From Melitaea cinxia (taxonomy: Eukaryota; Arthropoda; Insecta; Lepidoptera; Nymphalidae): a stretch of DNA of 64,000 nucleotides. The notes below the pieces were generated by a model. It did no database searches. It was given only the letters and a program-made list of their open reading frames with translations, and was not told the DNA's origin. Position 1 is the first letter of the stretch. The number at the start of each line of letters is the position of its first letter. The DNA lies in contig NC_059399.1 in NCBI RefSeq assembly GCF_905220565.1, positions 6,851,501-6,915,500 of the forward strand. The letters run 5' to 3'. Shown in pieces: positions 22,187 through 33,557 of this stretch. A program made the position numbers and the translations under genes.

Positions 22187-22720
22187 AAGAGTCGAAGACA
22201 GATACGAACAACCTAGTCTTATACAATCAAATACGACGCGACCTTGACACAAAATCGACTCCAAATTTAAGCTGTACCTACTCATAACTTCGACTTTAGC
22301 GAAAAGTTCGTCGGTTTGGACCTATATAATTTTATCAGTATCGATAAATGCTCGATTACTGTTTAACACTAATCATCAAATGAAACGCCTGTGTTCGATT
22401 ATACAATGAGGTCGCTGATATCGCGTCATTTTTCGTAAAACCGCGGTATTAACGAACAGGTGACAGTATTTCGCGTCAACGCGCCTCTGAAGCCATAACT
22501 TTCACCGCAGCCGTCTAGTGCGGTTTGCGCGGGCGCAGAGCCGCGGTGTGGCGCGCACGCTTTACGTAAGGACGTTGCGCCAGAGCACACGCACACAGCG
22601 CCACTTGCTCGCGCCTGTGCCCTGCGGAACCACTGACCTACTGCCACAGTGTCGCACCCCACTACGCGACGTCCATCCCATAGAACGTTCTCAAACATTG
22701 CGTTACATGTGTTACGTGCT
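22187..22720 (-). promoter_or_regulatory. candidate promoter or 5' non-coding exon of the elongase gene
   Basis: A patch at 22436-22710 is strongly GC- and CpG-rich against an AT-rich background. Downstream on minus, a GTAAGA sequence lies at about 22185-22190 and could serve as splice donor to the acceptor at 20092. Open frames of 90-111 codons on both strands follow from the high GC and look non-coding. The link to the elongase is an inference from position and orientation. Confidence 0.3.
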
Positions 22721-23132
22721 TCAAAATACGAATAGTTATTTATTTATTTATTCCTTGAAATATAATTACACGCTATTGCTGCAGGCGAACACTAACCAGA
22801 GCATCACATTTAATATTACACCTGAAAATGATTTCATCAATCTTAAGTTTTAGAAAGAAAAATATTAATGATTGTGCAAGTTCGTAGTGTTTATTCACAG
22901 GTAACAGTTACAATATCATGTTTCGTAAAAGGAAAACTTGCTGTAAAATTTTCTGTATCATCATAGTACTAATACCAATAAATATTGTACTTCAGATTAA
23001 TCTAAATCAAGAAAACAATAACATAAATGTAGTAAATATAACATTTGATGTGATATTAAAACTGGGTATTTTTAGCATTTTTTTTTCTATCTTACTTGAG
23101 CGTCTCTATTTTTGGACATCAGATTTAACATT

Positions 23133-23405
23133 TTTAACAGACTTCAAAAAAGGTGGAGGTTCAATTAGACTGTATTTTTAAACGTGTGTTATCTCATTAC
23201 TTTTTACTACTTGTACCGATTATGATGATTTTTTAATCGAATGTCATGTGGTCCCATTCACATTTTGATCAAGATCTGACGAGTACTTTTAAGTTATCCT
23301 TAATAATGCGTATTTGACTGACTAGCTCTTTTATCAATTATCTAGGTACGTTGTATTATTAGATACTTGTCGTTGTAAATTGATGTCGGTTTTTTTCGTT
23401 TGCGA
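23133..23405 (+). mobile_element. snap-back element family D, internally shortened
   Basis: Begins AGACTTCAAAAAAGGTGGAG, contains CCGATTATGATGATT, TGCGTATTTGACTGACTA and ATACTTGTCGTTGTAAATTG, and ends TGTCGGTTTTTTTCGTTTGC. It is the same family as 18146-18540 with the middle missing. Confidence 0.6.
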
Positions 23406-23601
23406 GTAAACACGTTTATTTTAAAATAGCTCTTGTTAGTTTTGTTCTGCTTGAGTATCTAAGCCTGTATTAACTTTACGCTTCTCACTTTTTGCCTTTT
23501 GCGAATAAAAATTTCGTTTAGATGTTTTTCACAACCTTACATTATATTTATTAGGCGTAATGTGACATTCACGTTTGTTCTCTTATTAAGATAATTGTAT
23601 T

Positions 23602-24066
23602 TGCTCGCAAACCAAAAAAACCCGACTTCCATTACATCGACAAGTAATACAACGTAAGTAGACGAAAAAATAGTCAAGTAAATACGCGTTATCAAAGATT
23701 ACTCAAAAAGTTGTAATCAGATCTCGATTAAATTTAAATGTGACCACGCGATAAAAATCAGCTTTCGATTAAATTAAAAATGATCAAAATCGGTACACCC
23801 AGTAAAAAGTTATGCGGTATAATACAACGTAGGTCGACGAAAAAATAGTCAAGTAAAAACGCACTATTAGATATAACTCGAAAAGTGGTTGTTAGATCTC
23901 AAATAAATTTAAATGGGACCAAATGACACACACCACCTTACGATTAAAAAAATGTTTGTCGAAATCGGTCCACCCAGGCAAAAGTTCTGAAGTAACATAC
24001 ATAAAAAAAAAGAAAAAATAAAATCGAATTGAGAACCTCCTCCTTTTTTTGAAGGCGGTTAAAAAA
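23602..24066 (-). mobile_element. snap-back element family D, minus-strand copy
   Basis: Reads GCTCGCAAACCAAAAAAACC then CGACTTCCATTACATCGACA on plus, and ends AACCTCCTCCTTTTTTTGAA with GGCGGTT. It carries two versions of the GACGAAAAAATAGTCAAGTA block (about 23660 and 23840), so it has an internal duplication or is two copies fused. It faces the copy at 23133-23405 across about 200 bp. Confidence 0.6.
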
Positions 24067-26318
24067 AACATCAAATTACCTTCTTAAAATTCTTTATTTA
24101 TAGAAAAATTTAATGTATTACATTATGAATATATGTAATACATAGATCTCAGAATTTTTCTACTCGGAATTAAATAGGTTTCGTTTTGTAAAATAGCGCT
24201 ATTAGTTTGTATTTTTGCCAGTATCAATTAATATCTAAATTATTTCTCCTTGACTGTGGGTTAACTAGCGGGGTCGAATAATATATTAAATAAAGAGAAG
24301 ATCTTTTTTTACATATTTTAATGTTTGTTTTGTTTTTACTGAAATTTGAATAATTTTTATAAACAATTATTATTATTTAATACACAAGTTTTTGGGGACG
24401 ATCTGCTTAATTATAAGCGATGTTTTAAGATAATTATCACTAATCACGAACGGAAGCAGCTTATTTTGATTGATGCACAATAAATGATATTGAATATGTT
24501 TGTAAACAAACTGAGATTAACAAAATATTACTAAATTTATTGGTCTTGTACGAATTAAATTAAAGTTTAAGAACACAATTTTAACATAAAAAATGTATCT
24601 ACTTAGTTCAGAATAAAATATTATTTTATTTGAAAAAAAAAAAAACTTAAATTCACTTACGTTATTTATTTAGTTGAGAGTTCACGAGTCAAAAACTGAA
24701 CCACATGTTATTACCGTTATTTATTTTAGTTTTTCATTACTATTAAGTTGACTTTTAAACAATTATAAATGATTTGCACTACTGTTTATATTATGAAACT
24801 GTTGTAATAAAAATTCACATAAAGCTTTATATCGAAGCAGGATTTTAAACAATGAAAAGTGTAACCAACGCGATTTTTTTATTTTTAAACTTCATACTGT
24901 TTCTTAGTAAAGAAAAGCCTCTCATACTAAATGAGGCCGCAGAGTATAAAAGCATGAATAGACCTCGACTCGAGCAAACTATGGCAAGAATTATGCAAAT
25001 TTAATCATCAATGTAGTATTTCCGGGACACAATTATACCACATATACGATATATAAGTAGAAGATTGAATATTTATTATTGTATGTGGATGAATAATATA
25101 AGATGTAAGATAATTTGTATAAGAGATATCTTAATCAATTCAACACGTGACCCGAATAAAAGTTGTGTTGTTTAAAAGTTCCCAAAGTTTTTGGGAGTTT
25201 ACTCCTTAAGAAACGATATAACGCCCGCGGTATGAAAAAATATAGGGCGTGACATTGAATGAAACAACTGACGCTGACGCGCAGTGACGCTGAAAGTGAC
25301 GTTTAACAGCGCCTATTATAGCTGTTTATGTAAAAATAGGATAACAAGCGTCAATGTTTGTTTTGATTTTAATTTTTATTATTTTAATTAATTACAATTT
25401 GATTTTTAATACAACTTTTCAATTTTTAAATATCAAAGCCATCGCTTACAGGGAGTAAGCTCCAGTCGCGAGTAGGACACATACTTTTAATTAACTTCGA
25501 TTTTGAAATAAATTTTTTGTGTAACTTTAACGAAGCGTATAAAAACACTTAAATGTGTGAGATTCTTGTTAAAAATTTAATAATAATTAATAAATTTATT
25601 GGCTTATAAAAAGTCGTACAGATACATTTTCACTTCTAAAGCAAAATATTTGCAACACTGTCAACTTCATGTATGAGTCGAACTGTCATAATTATGATCG
25701 AACATATTAACGTAGGGGTTGCTCAATAGTTAATACAATCGATGTGCGACGACGATGTCTAATTAAGAAACTCCGATTCTTTATATAATGTGTCGAATGA
25801 ACAATTAATAAATCCACAAGAGAAACACTGCAGAATATACATCTACAACGTCTATGATTCCAAAGCGCGTTTTGTATATATAATGAAATTGCAAAAGGAT
25901 TTAAGTAACACTAAACACAAAAAATATCTTTGTATCAATGAGTTTTAAATTAGAAGGTTCAATTTTGATGGCTTACTACATAAGCCCAGTCTTTAATTAA
26001 CCTTGAAATAAATATATTTTTTTAAAGTATCTTAGTCAAGAAAACACAGTTAAATCGGCTGCACAAAGGTCTATATAATTACACATACATATTTAAAAAC
26101 ATTCGTAATTAAACATGTGTCAATAGTGTTACAAAATAGCAAGCAACTCAAAGAACGATCTAGTACATCCATTACAATCATATTACCGGTATTTTGCTCA
26201 TTCGGAAAAACCTTCGTTTTATAAAACACGTTTAGAGGGAGGAAGTTGTGTATAACAATAAACATAAACTTTTAAAAATATAATTAAGTCTGGAACGAAT
26301 ATTTTAGATTGCAAAGAT

Positions 26319-26320
<2 letters not shown>
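24067..26320. other. AT-rich sequence
   Basis: About 2.2 kb with no recognised gene. A locally GC-richer spot at about 25220-25320 has repeated TGACGCTGA-like words. I cannot assign it. Confidence 0.4.

Positions 26321-26362
<42 letters not shown>
26321..26362. repeat. (TA)n microsatellite
   Basis: About 20 uninterrupted TA units. Confidence 0.9.
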
Positions 26363-26365
<3 letters not shown>

Positions 26366-26805
26366 ATACAAGGTTTTTTATAATAAAGTTCTTGAACTAA
26401 ATGATAGTTGTTTTTCTTCAGAATATGTGAAAAAGTTTAAGGAACCAGGTTGAGTTGGCAACCAATTTTAAGACACTGTAATAGAATAAAGGAAGTCAAT
26501 AATAAAAAACAAAATATATAATTAAATTTAATTAAACTTTAAATCAATTCAACACTAGTGTAAAGTATTTTGTTTCATAAAATCGGAAAATACAATATGA
26601 TTGTTGTTTGTTATTATATTAAAGTTAGACATCCAATTAATGAATGATTCGGTGTATTGATTTATTTGATCGTAAGACCGTATTTTATTAAATTATACGA
26701 TCCGTAAATATCGACTTCAGTAGTTTAAATTCGATTTAAGTGTTGTAATTCAATCAATGAGTTAATTATAACAAACTATCGTTAAAAAATACAGTAGTAC
26801 TTACA

Positions 26806-27170
26806 TAAATCAGTAAGGATATCGATCCTTTCTAAAAGGGTTTTGAGTACGGCTAAAGAAAAAATTAAATACGCGTGTCAACTTTCGCGTATCGTCTTAT
26901 GCTTGCCGATGGGCAAACGCGAGTGGTGGCCACTAGCGACGGTGCGGACGGCAATGAGTGAGGCGAGCTCTGAAACTGACTCGCCAGTTTACGTCGAACG
27001 ACTCGCAACCACCAGTCACTCGTTTGCATCACTTGTTAGACGTCACGGTGCAACTTACTTGACCAAAATACGAATGACTGACTGTACCGATTGTCGCATT
27101 CCTCAATGTAAGGGCTTGAAGTTGCAGTTAAAGTTCATTGACGTCATTAATCATAGGGTAAAATAACGGT
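26806..27170 (-). promoter_or_regulatory. candidate promoter / first non-coding exon, minus strand
   Basis: A GC-richer patch (26880-27130) sits in AT-rich DNA. On minus, a good donor GTAAGTACT occurs at about 26798-26806, and the initiator-like GAGTCAGTT lies upstream near 26980. This would suit a first exon spliced to the elongase acceptor at 20092. There is no transcript evidence, and the 107-codon plus-strand frame here lacks coding character. Confidence 0.3.
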
Positions 27171-27782
27171 GTTTGTAACTCATAGGGTTTGTTTCACCAG
27201 TTGTGGTTAAGCTATTTGACGAATAACAGTATCCACAACATGTAAGTTTATGATATATCTTATTTTTTACCATCGAATTCCACTATATTATGAGATATAA
27301 TCTAAAGTTGTAGTTTATTAATTGCAGATAAAAATAAAAAATAATAATAAATAAATAAATAAGATAATTTGGCCATAATGGCCTATTCTACCTCACTCTA
27401 TTAAAGTCTATTCGTTACTTAGGTGCAGGATAAACTTTATTTACATTAGGCATAAATCCGGCCCGTAATCTATTACAAAACAAACATAAAATAATATAAA
27501 AATTAATTATTTTGTTTTATATTTATATATTAATGATATTTTGTTATTTACTGACATTTATTTTTCGGTTAGAGTAGTTTTTGAACGAAAGTAATTGTTT
27601 TTCAACCGTTACAGCACGGTTATCTACATGGCTACCGTCACGAATTGCCCTTGTACATTTTTAAGGCAGCGGCACTGGTTACAAGGGATCTATTGTCCTG
27701 AAGAAGATATACTAAAAAGATAAGTAATCTAAACTCTAAGTTTTGCAAGTAGTAAACTACTGATAAATTTTGAATAGTATGA
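27171..27782. other. AT-rich sequence
   Basis: No feature recognised. Confidence 0.4.
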
Positions 27783-27948
27783 ATATTAGGATTTTCTCCC
27801 GTGTCAGGGGTCCGTAAACACACTATCCGCAAACATAAAAGCACAAACGCCCAGACCACGACGAAAATCTGTATGGCCAATACGAATGATTTTCATGTGC
27901 GGGGACCGAACCCGCGACTGCTAGCGCAACCATCAGCGATGTGAACAC
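27783..27948 (-). mobile_element. tRNA-derived SINE fragment
   Basis: Plus-strand text GTCAGGGGTCCGTAAACACA, CACAAACGCCCAGACCACGA, GGCCAATACGAATG and GGGGACCGAACCCGCGACTG parallels 34545-34718. Read on minus, the last block is the B-box region of a tRNA head. It abuts the R1-like fragment without a gap. Confidence 0.6.
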
Positions 27949-28205
27949 ACTTCGGGCACACCTCGAGGGTGTGCTGGGTCCACCGCCGTGCCACAATCGT
28001 GACATCTAGTCGTCGGCTCACTTTGGGCCGTCGGACACAAGTATTCACCAAAGCAACCGTGCCCGGTGAGAACTTGCGTCAGACGGCGCATCCACCGCTC
28101 AAGGACCGGGCGCATGGCAGCCGTTACGCGTGTGCCGTACGGCTGCTCCGCCAGGTCCTCCGCCTACCTCCGCATTAGCGCTTCTTGCCCCATCCGGCGC
28201 ACCCG
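27949..28205 (-). pseudogene. R1-clade LINE ORF2 C-terminal fragment
   Basis: On minus the frame reads RPVLERWMRRLTQVLTGHG, CFGEYLC, EPTTRCHDCGTAVD and, after a one-base shift, QHTLEVCPKC. RLTQVL.GHG.FG.YL plus the CxxC-x9-HxxxxC zinc knuckle are typical of the C-terminus of R1-type elements. Its GC content is well above that of its surroundings. The piece is truncated at both ends, carries a shift and joins a SINE on its downstream side. R1 elements normally sit in 28S rDNA, but many R1-clade LINEs in Lepidoptera do not. Confidence 0.65.
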
Positions 28206-28326
28206 TAGGTATGATAGTAGGTTTATATATAAATATAACATCATAGTGAGGCTAATTCTGCATACAGATTGTAATTCAATATTTTTTGGATAAATTTTCT
28301 TAAACTTCTTTTTATTACACATATAA

Positions 28327-29395
28327 TTACGCCTCTTTCCCGTAGGGGTAGGCAGAAACCACTTCTTTCCACTTGCTACGATCTTTACATACTTCTTTTG
28401 CTTCGTCCTTTTTCATTATTCCCTTCATACATGCTCTTCGGTTTAGGGTACTCTTGACCTGGCTTTTTTTCAAGACGTCCCTTATTTGGTCTCGGAACGT
28501 CCGCCTAGGTCTACCCCTTCCAACCCTTCCATTCACACTCGCCTTATACACTTTTTTCGTCAATCGTTCTTCACTCATTCTCTCGACATGGCCAAATCAT
28601 CTGAGCATACCTTTCTCAATTTTTGTCACTACATCTTCTTTCAGACCACAACGTTTCCTTATCTCACTATTTCTTATCCCGTCACTCAGTTTAACACCTA
28701 TCATACTTCTTAACGCTCTCATCTGAACTGCATTTATTCTGCTTTCATGTTTCTTCTGCCATACCCAACTTTCACTTCCGTACATGAGTATCGAAACCAA
28801 CACCCCCTCATGCACAGCCAAGCGAGCCTTGTTAGACACCCTCCGACTGCTCATAAAGGAGTGCAAAGGCCCATTCACCCTGTTTCCTGCATTCACTTTT
28901 CTTTCAATATCACTCTCACACTTGCAATATCTTGTAAGCTTTGAACCCAGATACACAAACTCATTCATTTGTTCAATTTGTTCAACTCCAATCACGATAT
29001 TGCAGTCTGTCACTGCCTCATCTACTTCAAACACCATCACTTTCGTCTTATTTACATTCATGTTCATTCCTTTTCTTACAAAAAGCTCCACTCATAGCAG
29101 TTACCATCTCTTGCAACTCCTCGGCCGAAGACGGATGTAATACTTGGTCATCAGCATAGAGAAAACATTTGACGAGTAACTCATTCATTCTCAACCACCT
29201 TTCATTATCTTTTAAATCTGTCAAACAATTGTCCATGAACAGATTAGACAGCCACGGTGACGCTACACATCCCTGTCTAACACCTTTTTCGATATTAAAC
29301 CAATCAGTGTATGCCCCGTTTATATTCACACAAGCACTAGAATCCCTATAAAGAGATTGCAATGCTCGTATGAGGACACTGCTCACACCATTCAT
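28327..29395 (-). pseudogene. RTE-like LINE reverse transcriptase, broken
   Basis: Three minus-strand pieces join in order. Piece 1 (29395-29048) has VRQGCVASPWLSNLFMD and the catalytic YADD at 29148-29159. Piece 2 (29091-28597) begins after a frameshift near 29060-29090 and has NVNKTKVMVFE, NEFVYLGSKL, ILMYGSESWVWQ and KRCGLKEDVVTKIEKGM. It stops at TGA (28597-28599) where the family has TGG for Trp before FGHVERM. Piece 3 (28590-28327) has GRGRPRRTFRDQI and ends VSAYPYGKEA just before the stop. The FVYLGS / MYGSESW signatures support an RTE-type clade. The 5' part is missing. The multi-residue plus-strand frames here are shadows. Confidence 0.8.
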
Positions 29396-29754
29396 ATGTT
29401 ATATAATAAATCTCTTAAATTACTTAAACGATTTTGATGATATTTAATTAATTAAACGATAGTTTAACACCGAGCCTTTTAAAAGGTTTTAAATGTGTAA
29501 GCAACATTCATTCATTCACAACATTGTAACCAACAACAACATAATAAAACATTCGATCAGCTACATACAATAAACGTTTTTGAAATAGCTACCTTGGGTA
29601 GGTAACATTTTGAGTTTGTACAATCGAATATACTTTAATAAATAAAGCGAAAATTGACTGTTAAGGGGAGTGATAGTATAAAACAAAAAATAAACGCATA
29701 TAGTTTATGTCTGATAATACATATTTTGTGCCCATATCCCCACTAACAATCAAT
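29396..29754. other. AT-rich sequence
   Basis: No feature recognised. Confidence 0.4.
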
Positions 29755-29832
29755 TCTAGTCCTCTGCCCAAAGGTTACCTGGAAGAAATCGCGGCTTTAG
29801 CGATAAGGCCGCCTGTTGCAACTAATGCAACT
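29755..29832 (-). repeat. interspersed repeat family C fragment
   Basis: Reverse complement of the block at 2305-2392: CTGCCCAAAGGTTACCTGGA, then AGCGATAAGGCCGCCTGTTG on plus. Confidence 0.5.
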
Positions 29833-30288
29833 TTATTATTTTTGTTTACCTAATTAAATTTGTTACTTTTTGTGTTGGTGTGCAAAAAAGTGTAAATATA
29901 TAAATAGTTACAATACAATACTACTGATTATAAAAAAGATTGGGCCACTACAATACTCCTACGTAAGTTAAATACAATTAGGTATGCAAAATTTATATCA
30001 ATAAGTCATTAAAAGGGTAAATTAAACTAGTATCTGCTTATTCCAGTAGGCGAAAGGAATAAAAAACAAATATATACTTCCTCATACTCTTATTTACGTC
30101 ACCCGATTTTATTTTATTTTTTTAATTTACGCAGCATTGCTAGAAATGTCTTTCATTATTTTACACTGTAATATAATTTAAGATGGTTTTGTATATTTTC
30201 TATAGCGTTGAGGTTTTATTACCTACAGATTAGTTGTTAACTACTTTTTAAAGCAGTATGAACATTTAGCATATCATCATCTAGTAAC
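29833..30288. other. AT-rich sequence
   Basis: No feature recognised up to the left end of the next element. Confidence 0.4.
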
Positions 30289-30697
30289 AGGGGAGCCCAA
30301 GCGGGGATTTCGGGATTTACTACAGCGCGGCAAATTAATATACAGGGGATACCTTGTACCCGGTTCAGTACCTCCACCAAATATGAGCCCCATATATAAA
30401 GTCGAACGTGTAGGATAAAGGATCAGATTAGTAAAAAAAAAATGATCATCAGAAATTCTCGAGCGCGTCAGATTAAGGTAGGGTGAGTTATTTACATGCT
30501 AAAAAGTGTATATTCCACTAATCTGACAATTTGAGAGTGACGTAAAGAAAGGGGAGGGCAGCAAAGTTGGAAAAAAAACGTCATCTTGATATTCTCGAGC
30601 GTAGATAATTTTGTTTTTATTTTGAAGGGAATAATACAAGGATAACGAGAAATACATAATCTGACGATTTCCGCAAACCGTAATAACAAAAATTCGA

Positions 30698-30970
30698 CGC
30701 TAAAGTAAGGACGCTATCACATTTTTCTACAAATATCAGTGTTTTTCAGGTATCGTTTTAATTAATTAGGAGTAACCCTGCGAGGATGTCTTGGTGTCAA
30801 ATGAAAGATATTATATTCATCTCCAGAGTAACACCATAAAAATTATATAACCCCATACAAAGTTTCCACACAAAATACGTATTAATCATCACACAAAATC
30901 GCAAAAAAATAAAAAAGACGGAATAAGAACCAGTATAGCTAAATACACTGCACTAAGAATACACTGACGT
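30698..30970 (+). repeat. module shared in inverse orientation with 36010-36275
   Basis: From TAAGGACGCTATCACATTTT through GGAGTAAC, GTGTCAAATGAAAGATATTA, ATAACCCCATACAAAGTTTC and AAAAAGACGG to CTAAATACACTGCACTAAGA, the order is the reverse complement of 36010-36275. It lies inside the candidate transposon, between the left motif cluster and the coding remnant. Confidence 0.7.
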
Positions 30971-31010
30971 ATCCACTCTCTACAAAAAATTAGGCCTGAA
31001 AATTTCGAAG

Positions 31011-31508
31011 GCGCTTACAGCTTTGCATGCGTTCACTGGTTGCGATTTCAACCCAGCATTATAACGACGAGCGAAAAAGAAACCTTTGCAATATCTGATG
31101 AATTCAGAAATTTTCCAAGAAGCATTTCTGGATTTGGGATCAAAGGAACATAATGTACAGGATTCTTTTACCATCATACAGTCTTACTTACCACTTGTAT
31201 GGGTTGAAAAAGTTAGACGATGTCAATCTAGTCAGGATTGTCATCTTCAATAGGACGTACAGGTAAAAGACAAATCACAACCCTTTTCCTTAAGTGTCCG
31301 GAATTACGATGCGTGCAACTTGCCGCCCTGTGAATCGGAGTTACTCCAGCAAGTGTTACGCACAAGATTCATTGCATGCTTTTGGAGTAATGCACATAAT
31401 GCAAAAATTATTGATCTTTTACCAACGGACTATGGATGGAAAGCTGTCGACGGAAAATTCAATATGATCTGGTTTGCAGGTGATCAACTGTCGAAAGCGT
31501 ACTGTTAG
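31011..31508 (+). pseudogene. ORF remnant with HAFTGCD motif (mobile-element protein of unknown role)
   Basis: A single plus frame holds ALTALHAFTGCDFNPAL, a stop, then KKKPLQYLMNSEIFQEAFLD, VQDSFTIIQSYLPLVWVE, a second stop, then VRNYDACNLPPCESELLQQ, FIACFWSNAHNAK and LPTDYGWKAVDGKFNMIWF, stopping at 31506-31508. HAFTGCD..xxFxxKGKxxPL, LPPC.xxLxxHxxR and YGW are blocks I recognise from abundant uncharacterised proteins of arthropods and cnidarians that occur in mobile DNA. I do not know the function. The N-terminal half is missing. The frame is unbroken apart from two stops, so decay is moderate. Confidence 0.55.
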
Positions 31509-32681
31509 TACATGCACCTCTTTGCGCTGAAATGCAAGCCTTAGATGCTGCATCAGCATTTTGTCTCCAACGAAGCAGTAGGGACAGAACTTCGCGTCAG
31601 TCTGCTCGGATCCCTCATATCGGTCACATATCTTTTTTATACCAGTTCTCGTGTATTTTATTTTATTAATTTAAGAGAAATATTGTTCAATCCCATAAAT
31701 AAATTCTGTAGTTTCTAAAAATCGTTTTTTTTTAAACTCTTCACTGGGAACCCGTATAACAGCACGAAGATGTAGTCATAACACCTGATATTCATGAAGA
31801 TACTCCAGAATAAGGTATTTCTTTCCTCCAATAATTAAAAAAACACGTTATCCATTGAAAAAAAAATAGTCAAATATTTTAATGACTTTTTGTAACAGAT
31901 ACGCAATCTGAGGATGAAATCTAGCCAGAATAGGAAGATAATTCTAGTGATGAAGATAAAGATGATGATTAATTAATCAATTAATTTTAAAAAAATTAAA
32001 TATTTTTAGCATTTTTTTAAAATTATTTTCTTACAAATACAAGTATTCTACTTAAAAAATCATATACTTATTTATTTACATGCTATTTCCTGAGCTTTTC
32101 AATAAATGAAGTTGAAGAAATGAATATAAACAATTAAAAAAAAAATTGATGTCAGATTAGGCGAATCCCTCTAGATAATCGTCAGATTATGAGACAGCAC
32201 GTCTAAAACATAAAGATGAACCATATATATCTTAATCTGACGCACTTGAGTATTTAAAAATGGCGATTTTTTTTTGCACATTATAATAATGTCCACGAGT
32301 TTGCGTCAGATCGAAATCGTCAGATTATTGAATGAGTTTTTTTGGTGCACTTAACGACCCCTTAGAAAATTTGACGCGCTCGATTAAATTTATTTTTTTC
32401 ATTTTTAACCCTTACAACCACCAGCATCGTGCAAACGATCAGATTAACATACGTACATTATTAAAAATACGTAGGACATTGATGCTATCAATATCTGACG
32501 CGCTCGAGTATGTCCATGCAACAGTATTTTTTTACATATTTAAAAATGTATAGCCGCTTCCCTCACCGATATAAAGGTATATACTATATAACATTTTTTT
32601 CTTCTTATCATCTAAGCTTTGTAACCTAATAGGTCTCTATGACGCTCGAGTAAATCCCCATTTAGCATCGTGGGCTCCTCT

Positions 32682-33054
32682 ACTATAGTATAATAGCGCC
32701 GTCTATGAAGGCGTTTGGACAGGACATACGACTACATGTGAAATACACGAGGCGGAAGGTACAATTACTCGAGAGGCGTTATATAGGGCTGACGCAATTT
32801 AATACACAAAAAATACCTTTCAGTTTAAAATTTTACGATTTCTTATTTTACTGCATGTATTTTGTCATTTTTATGTTATTTTTAATTTTTTTTTTTAGGG
32901 TCAGGCGTTCACGCCCTCCCTCAATAATATTAATATTAATAGTATTTTTCATCAAATAGGTACTCTAAACACAATGCTGTCACAACTTAACTAGGTTGTA
33001 GTTGTGACAGAAAAAGTAGTTTTTATTATTGTTGAAATTTTTAGAAACCATAAT
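32682..33054. other. unassigned sequence
   Basis: Just outside the candidate transposon. The 84-codon frame at 32705-32959 ends in a hydrophobic run produced by T-rich sequence and is not convincing. No other feature is seen. Confidence 0.35.
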
Positions 33055-33557
33055 ACTAATTCATTTTGATAATTGTTTTTGAAAGGGAAGGAGTGGCGCT
33101 ACCACTATCTATATATACATATAATAAAATGGTAGGAAAATCAAACCTGTACATTGAATATTTTATTAAAGGAATACTTGGGATGTGATCTACAATCGAT
33201 ACCGAAGCCAAAAATATAGTTTTTAGAATTTTTGTCTGTTTGTCTGTATGTATGTCCGGGATAAACTCAAAAAGTACTGCATGGATTTGTTTCGAATTTG
33301 GCACGAATATTATTAAGAAGTTGGGTCAACATATAGGCTACATATTATCACGCTATCACCTACGGGGAACGAGCAGTAAAACTTTATTTCTTCAACGCAT
33401 TCTGTAACAACGTGTAATCTAACGACGCATATTTGAATGTTGTTGTTATTATGTTAATAGCCATGCTATAAGTTAGCTTCACACTATAAATAAATACATT
33501 CTGTAGTATATTTAGTATCAGCATTGCACCCGTGCGAAGGCGGGGCGGGTCGCTAGT
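33055..33557 (-). repeat. interspersed retroelement repeat family F
   Basis: Read on minus it starts ACTAGCGACCCGCCCCGCCT and CGCACGGGTGCAATGCTGA, continues with ATAGTGTGAAGCTAACTTAT and GATAGCGTGATAATATGTAG, and ends with the ACATACAGACAAACAGACAA type block. This is the layout of a common lepidopteran SINE or RTE-derived tail. It is the only copy in the window. The 82-codon minus frame across its end is incidental. Confidence 0.5.

Larger units (their letters stand above)
30289..32681 (+). mobile_element. candidate DNA transposon with imperfect 41-bp ends and clustered CTCGAGCGCGTCAGATTA motifs
   Basis: The left end (30289-30329) and inverted right end (32641-32681) align without gaps. Both start AGRGGAGCCCA and share GGGATTTACT at the same offset. 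Subterminal zones at 30421-30690 and 32150-32660 are studded with one motif in both orientations. CTCGAGCGCGTCAGAT at 30458-30473 recurs inverted at 32493-32508, and shorter AATCTGACG or GTCAGATTA forms occur near 30521, 30661, 32153, 32191, 32234, 32306, 32321 and 32444. Between them lies a dead plus-strand coding remnant (31011-31508). This is the architecture of a DNA transposon with multiple transposase sites. No target duplication is clear; superfamily is unassigned. Confidence 0.6.

Noticed and set aside
22426..22853. Overlapping 90- and 111-codon frames on both strands
   Set aside because: They fall in a GC-rich patch where stops are rare, show no domain, and conflict with each other.
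26843..27166. 107-codon plus frame
   Set aside because: No domain; lies in a GC-rich patch better read as promoter or 5' exon of the minus-strand gene.
28373..29351. Several plus-strand frames of 60-118 codons
   Set aside because: Opposite-strand shadows of the RTE-like reverse transcriptase.
30980..31177. 65-codon minus frame
   Set aside because: Shadow of the HAFTGCD coding remnant, which runs on plus and continues in frame to 31508.
32705..32959. 84-codon frame with hydrophobic C-terminus
   Set aside because: The hydrophobic run comes from T-rich sequence; no start context or similarity.
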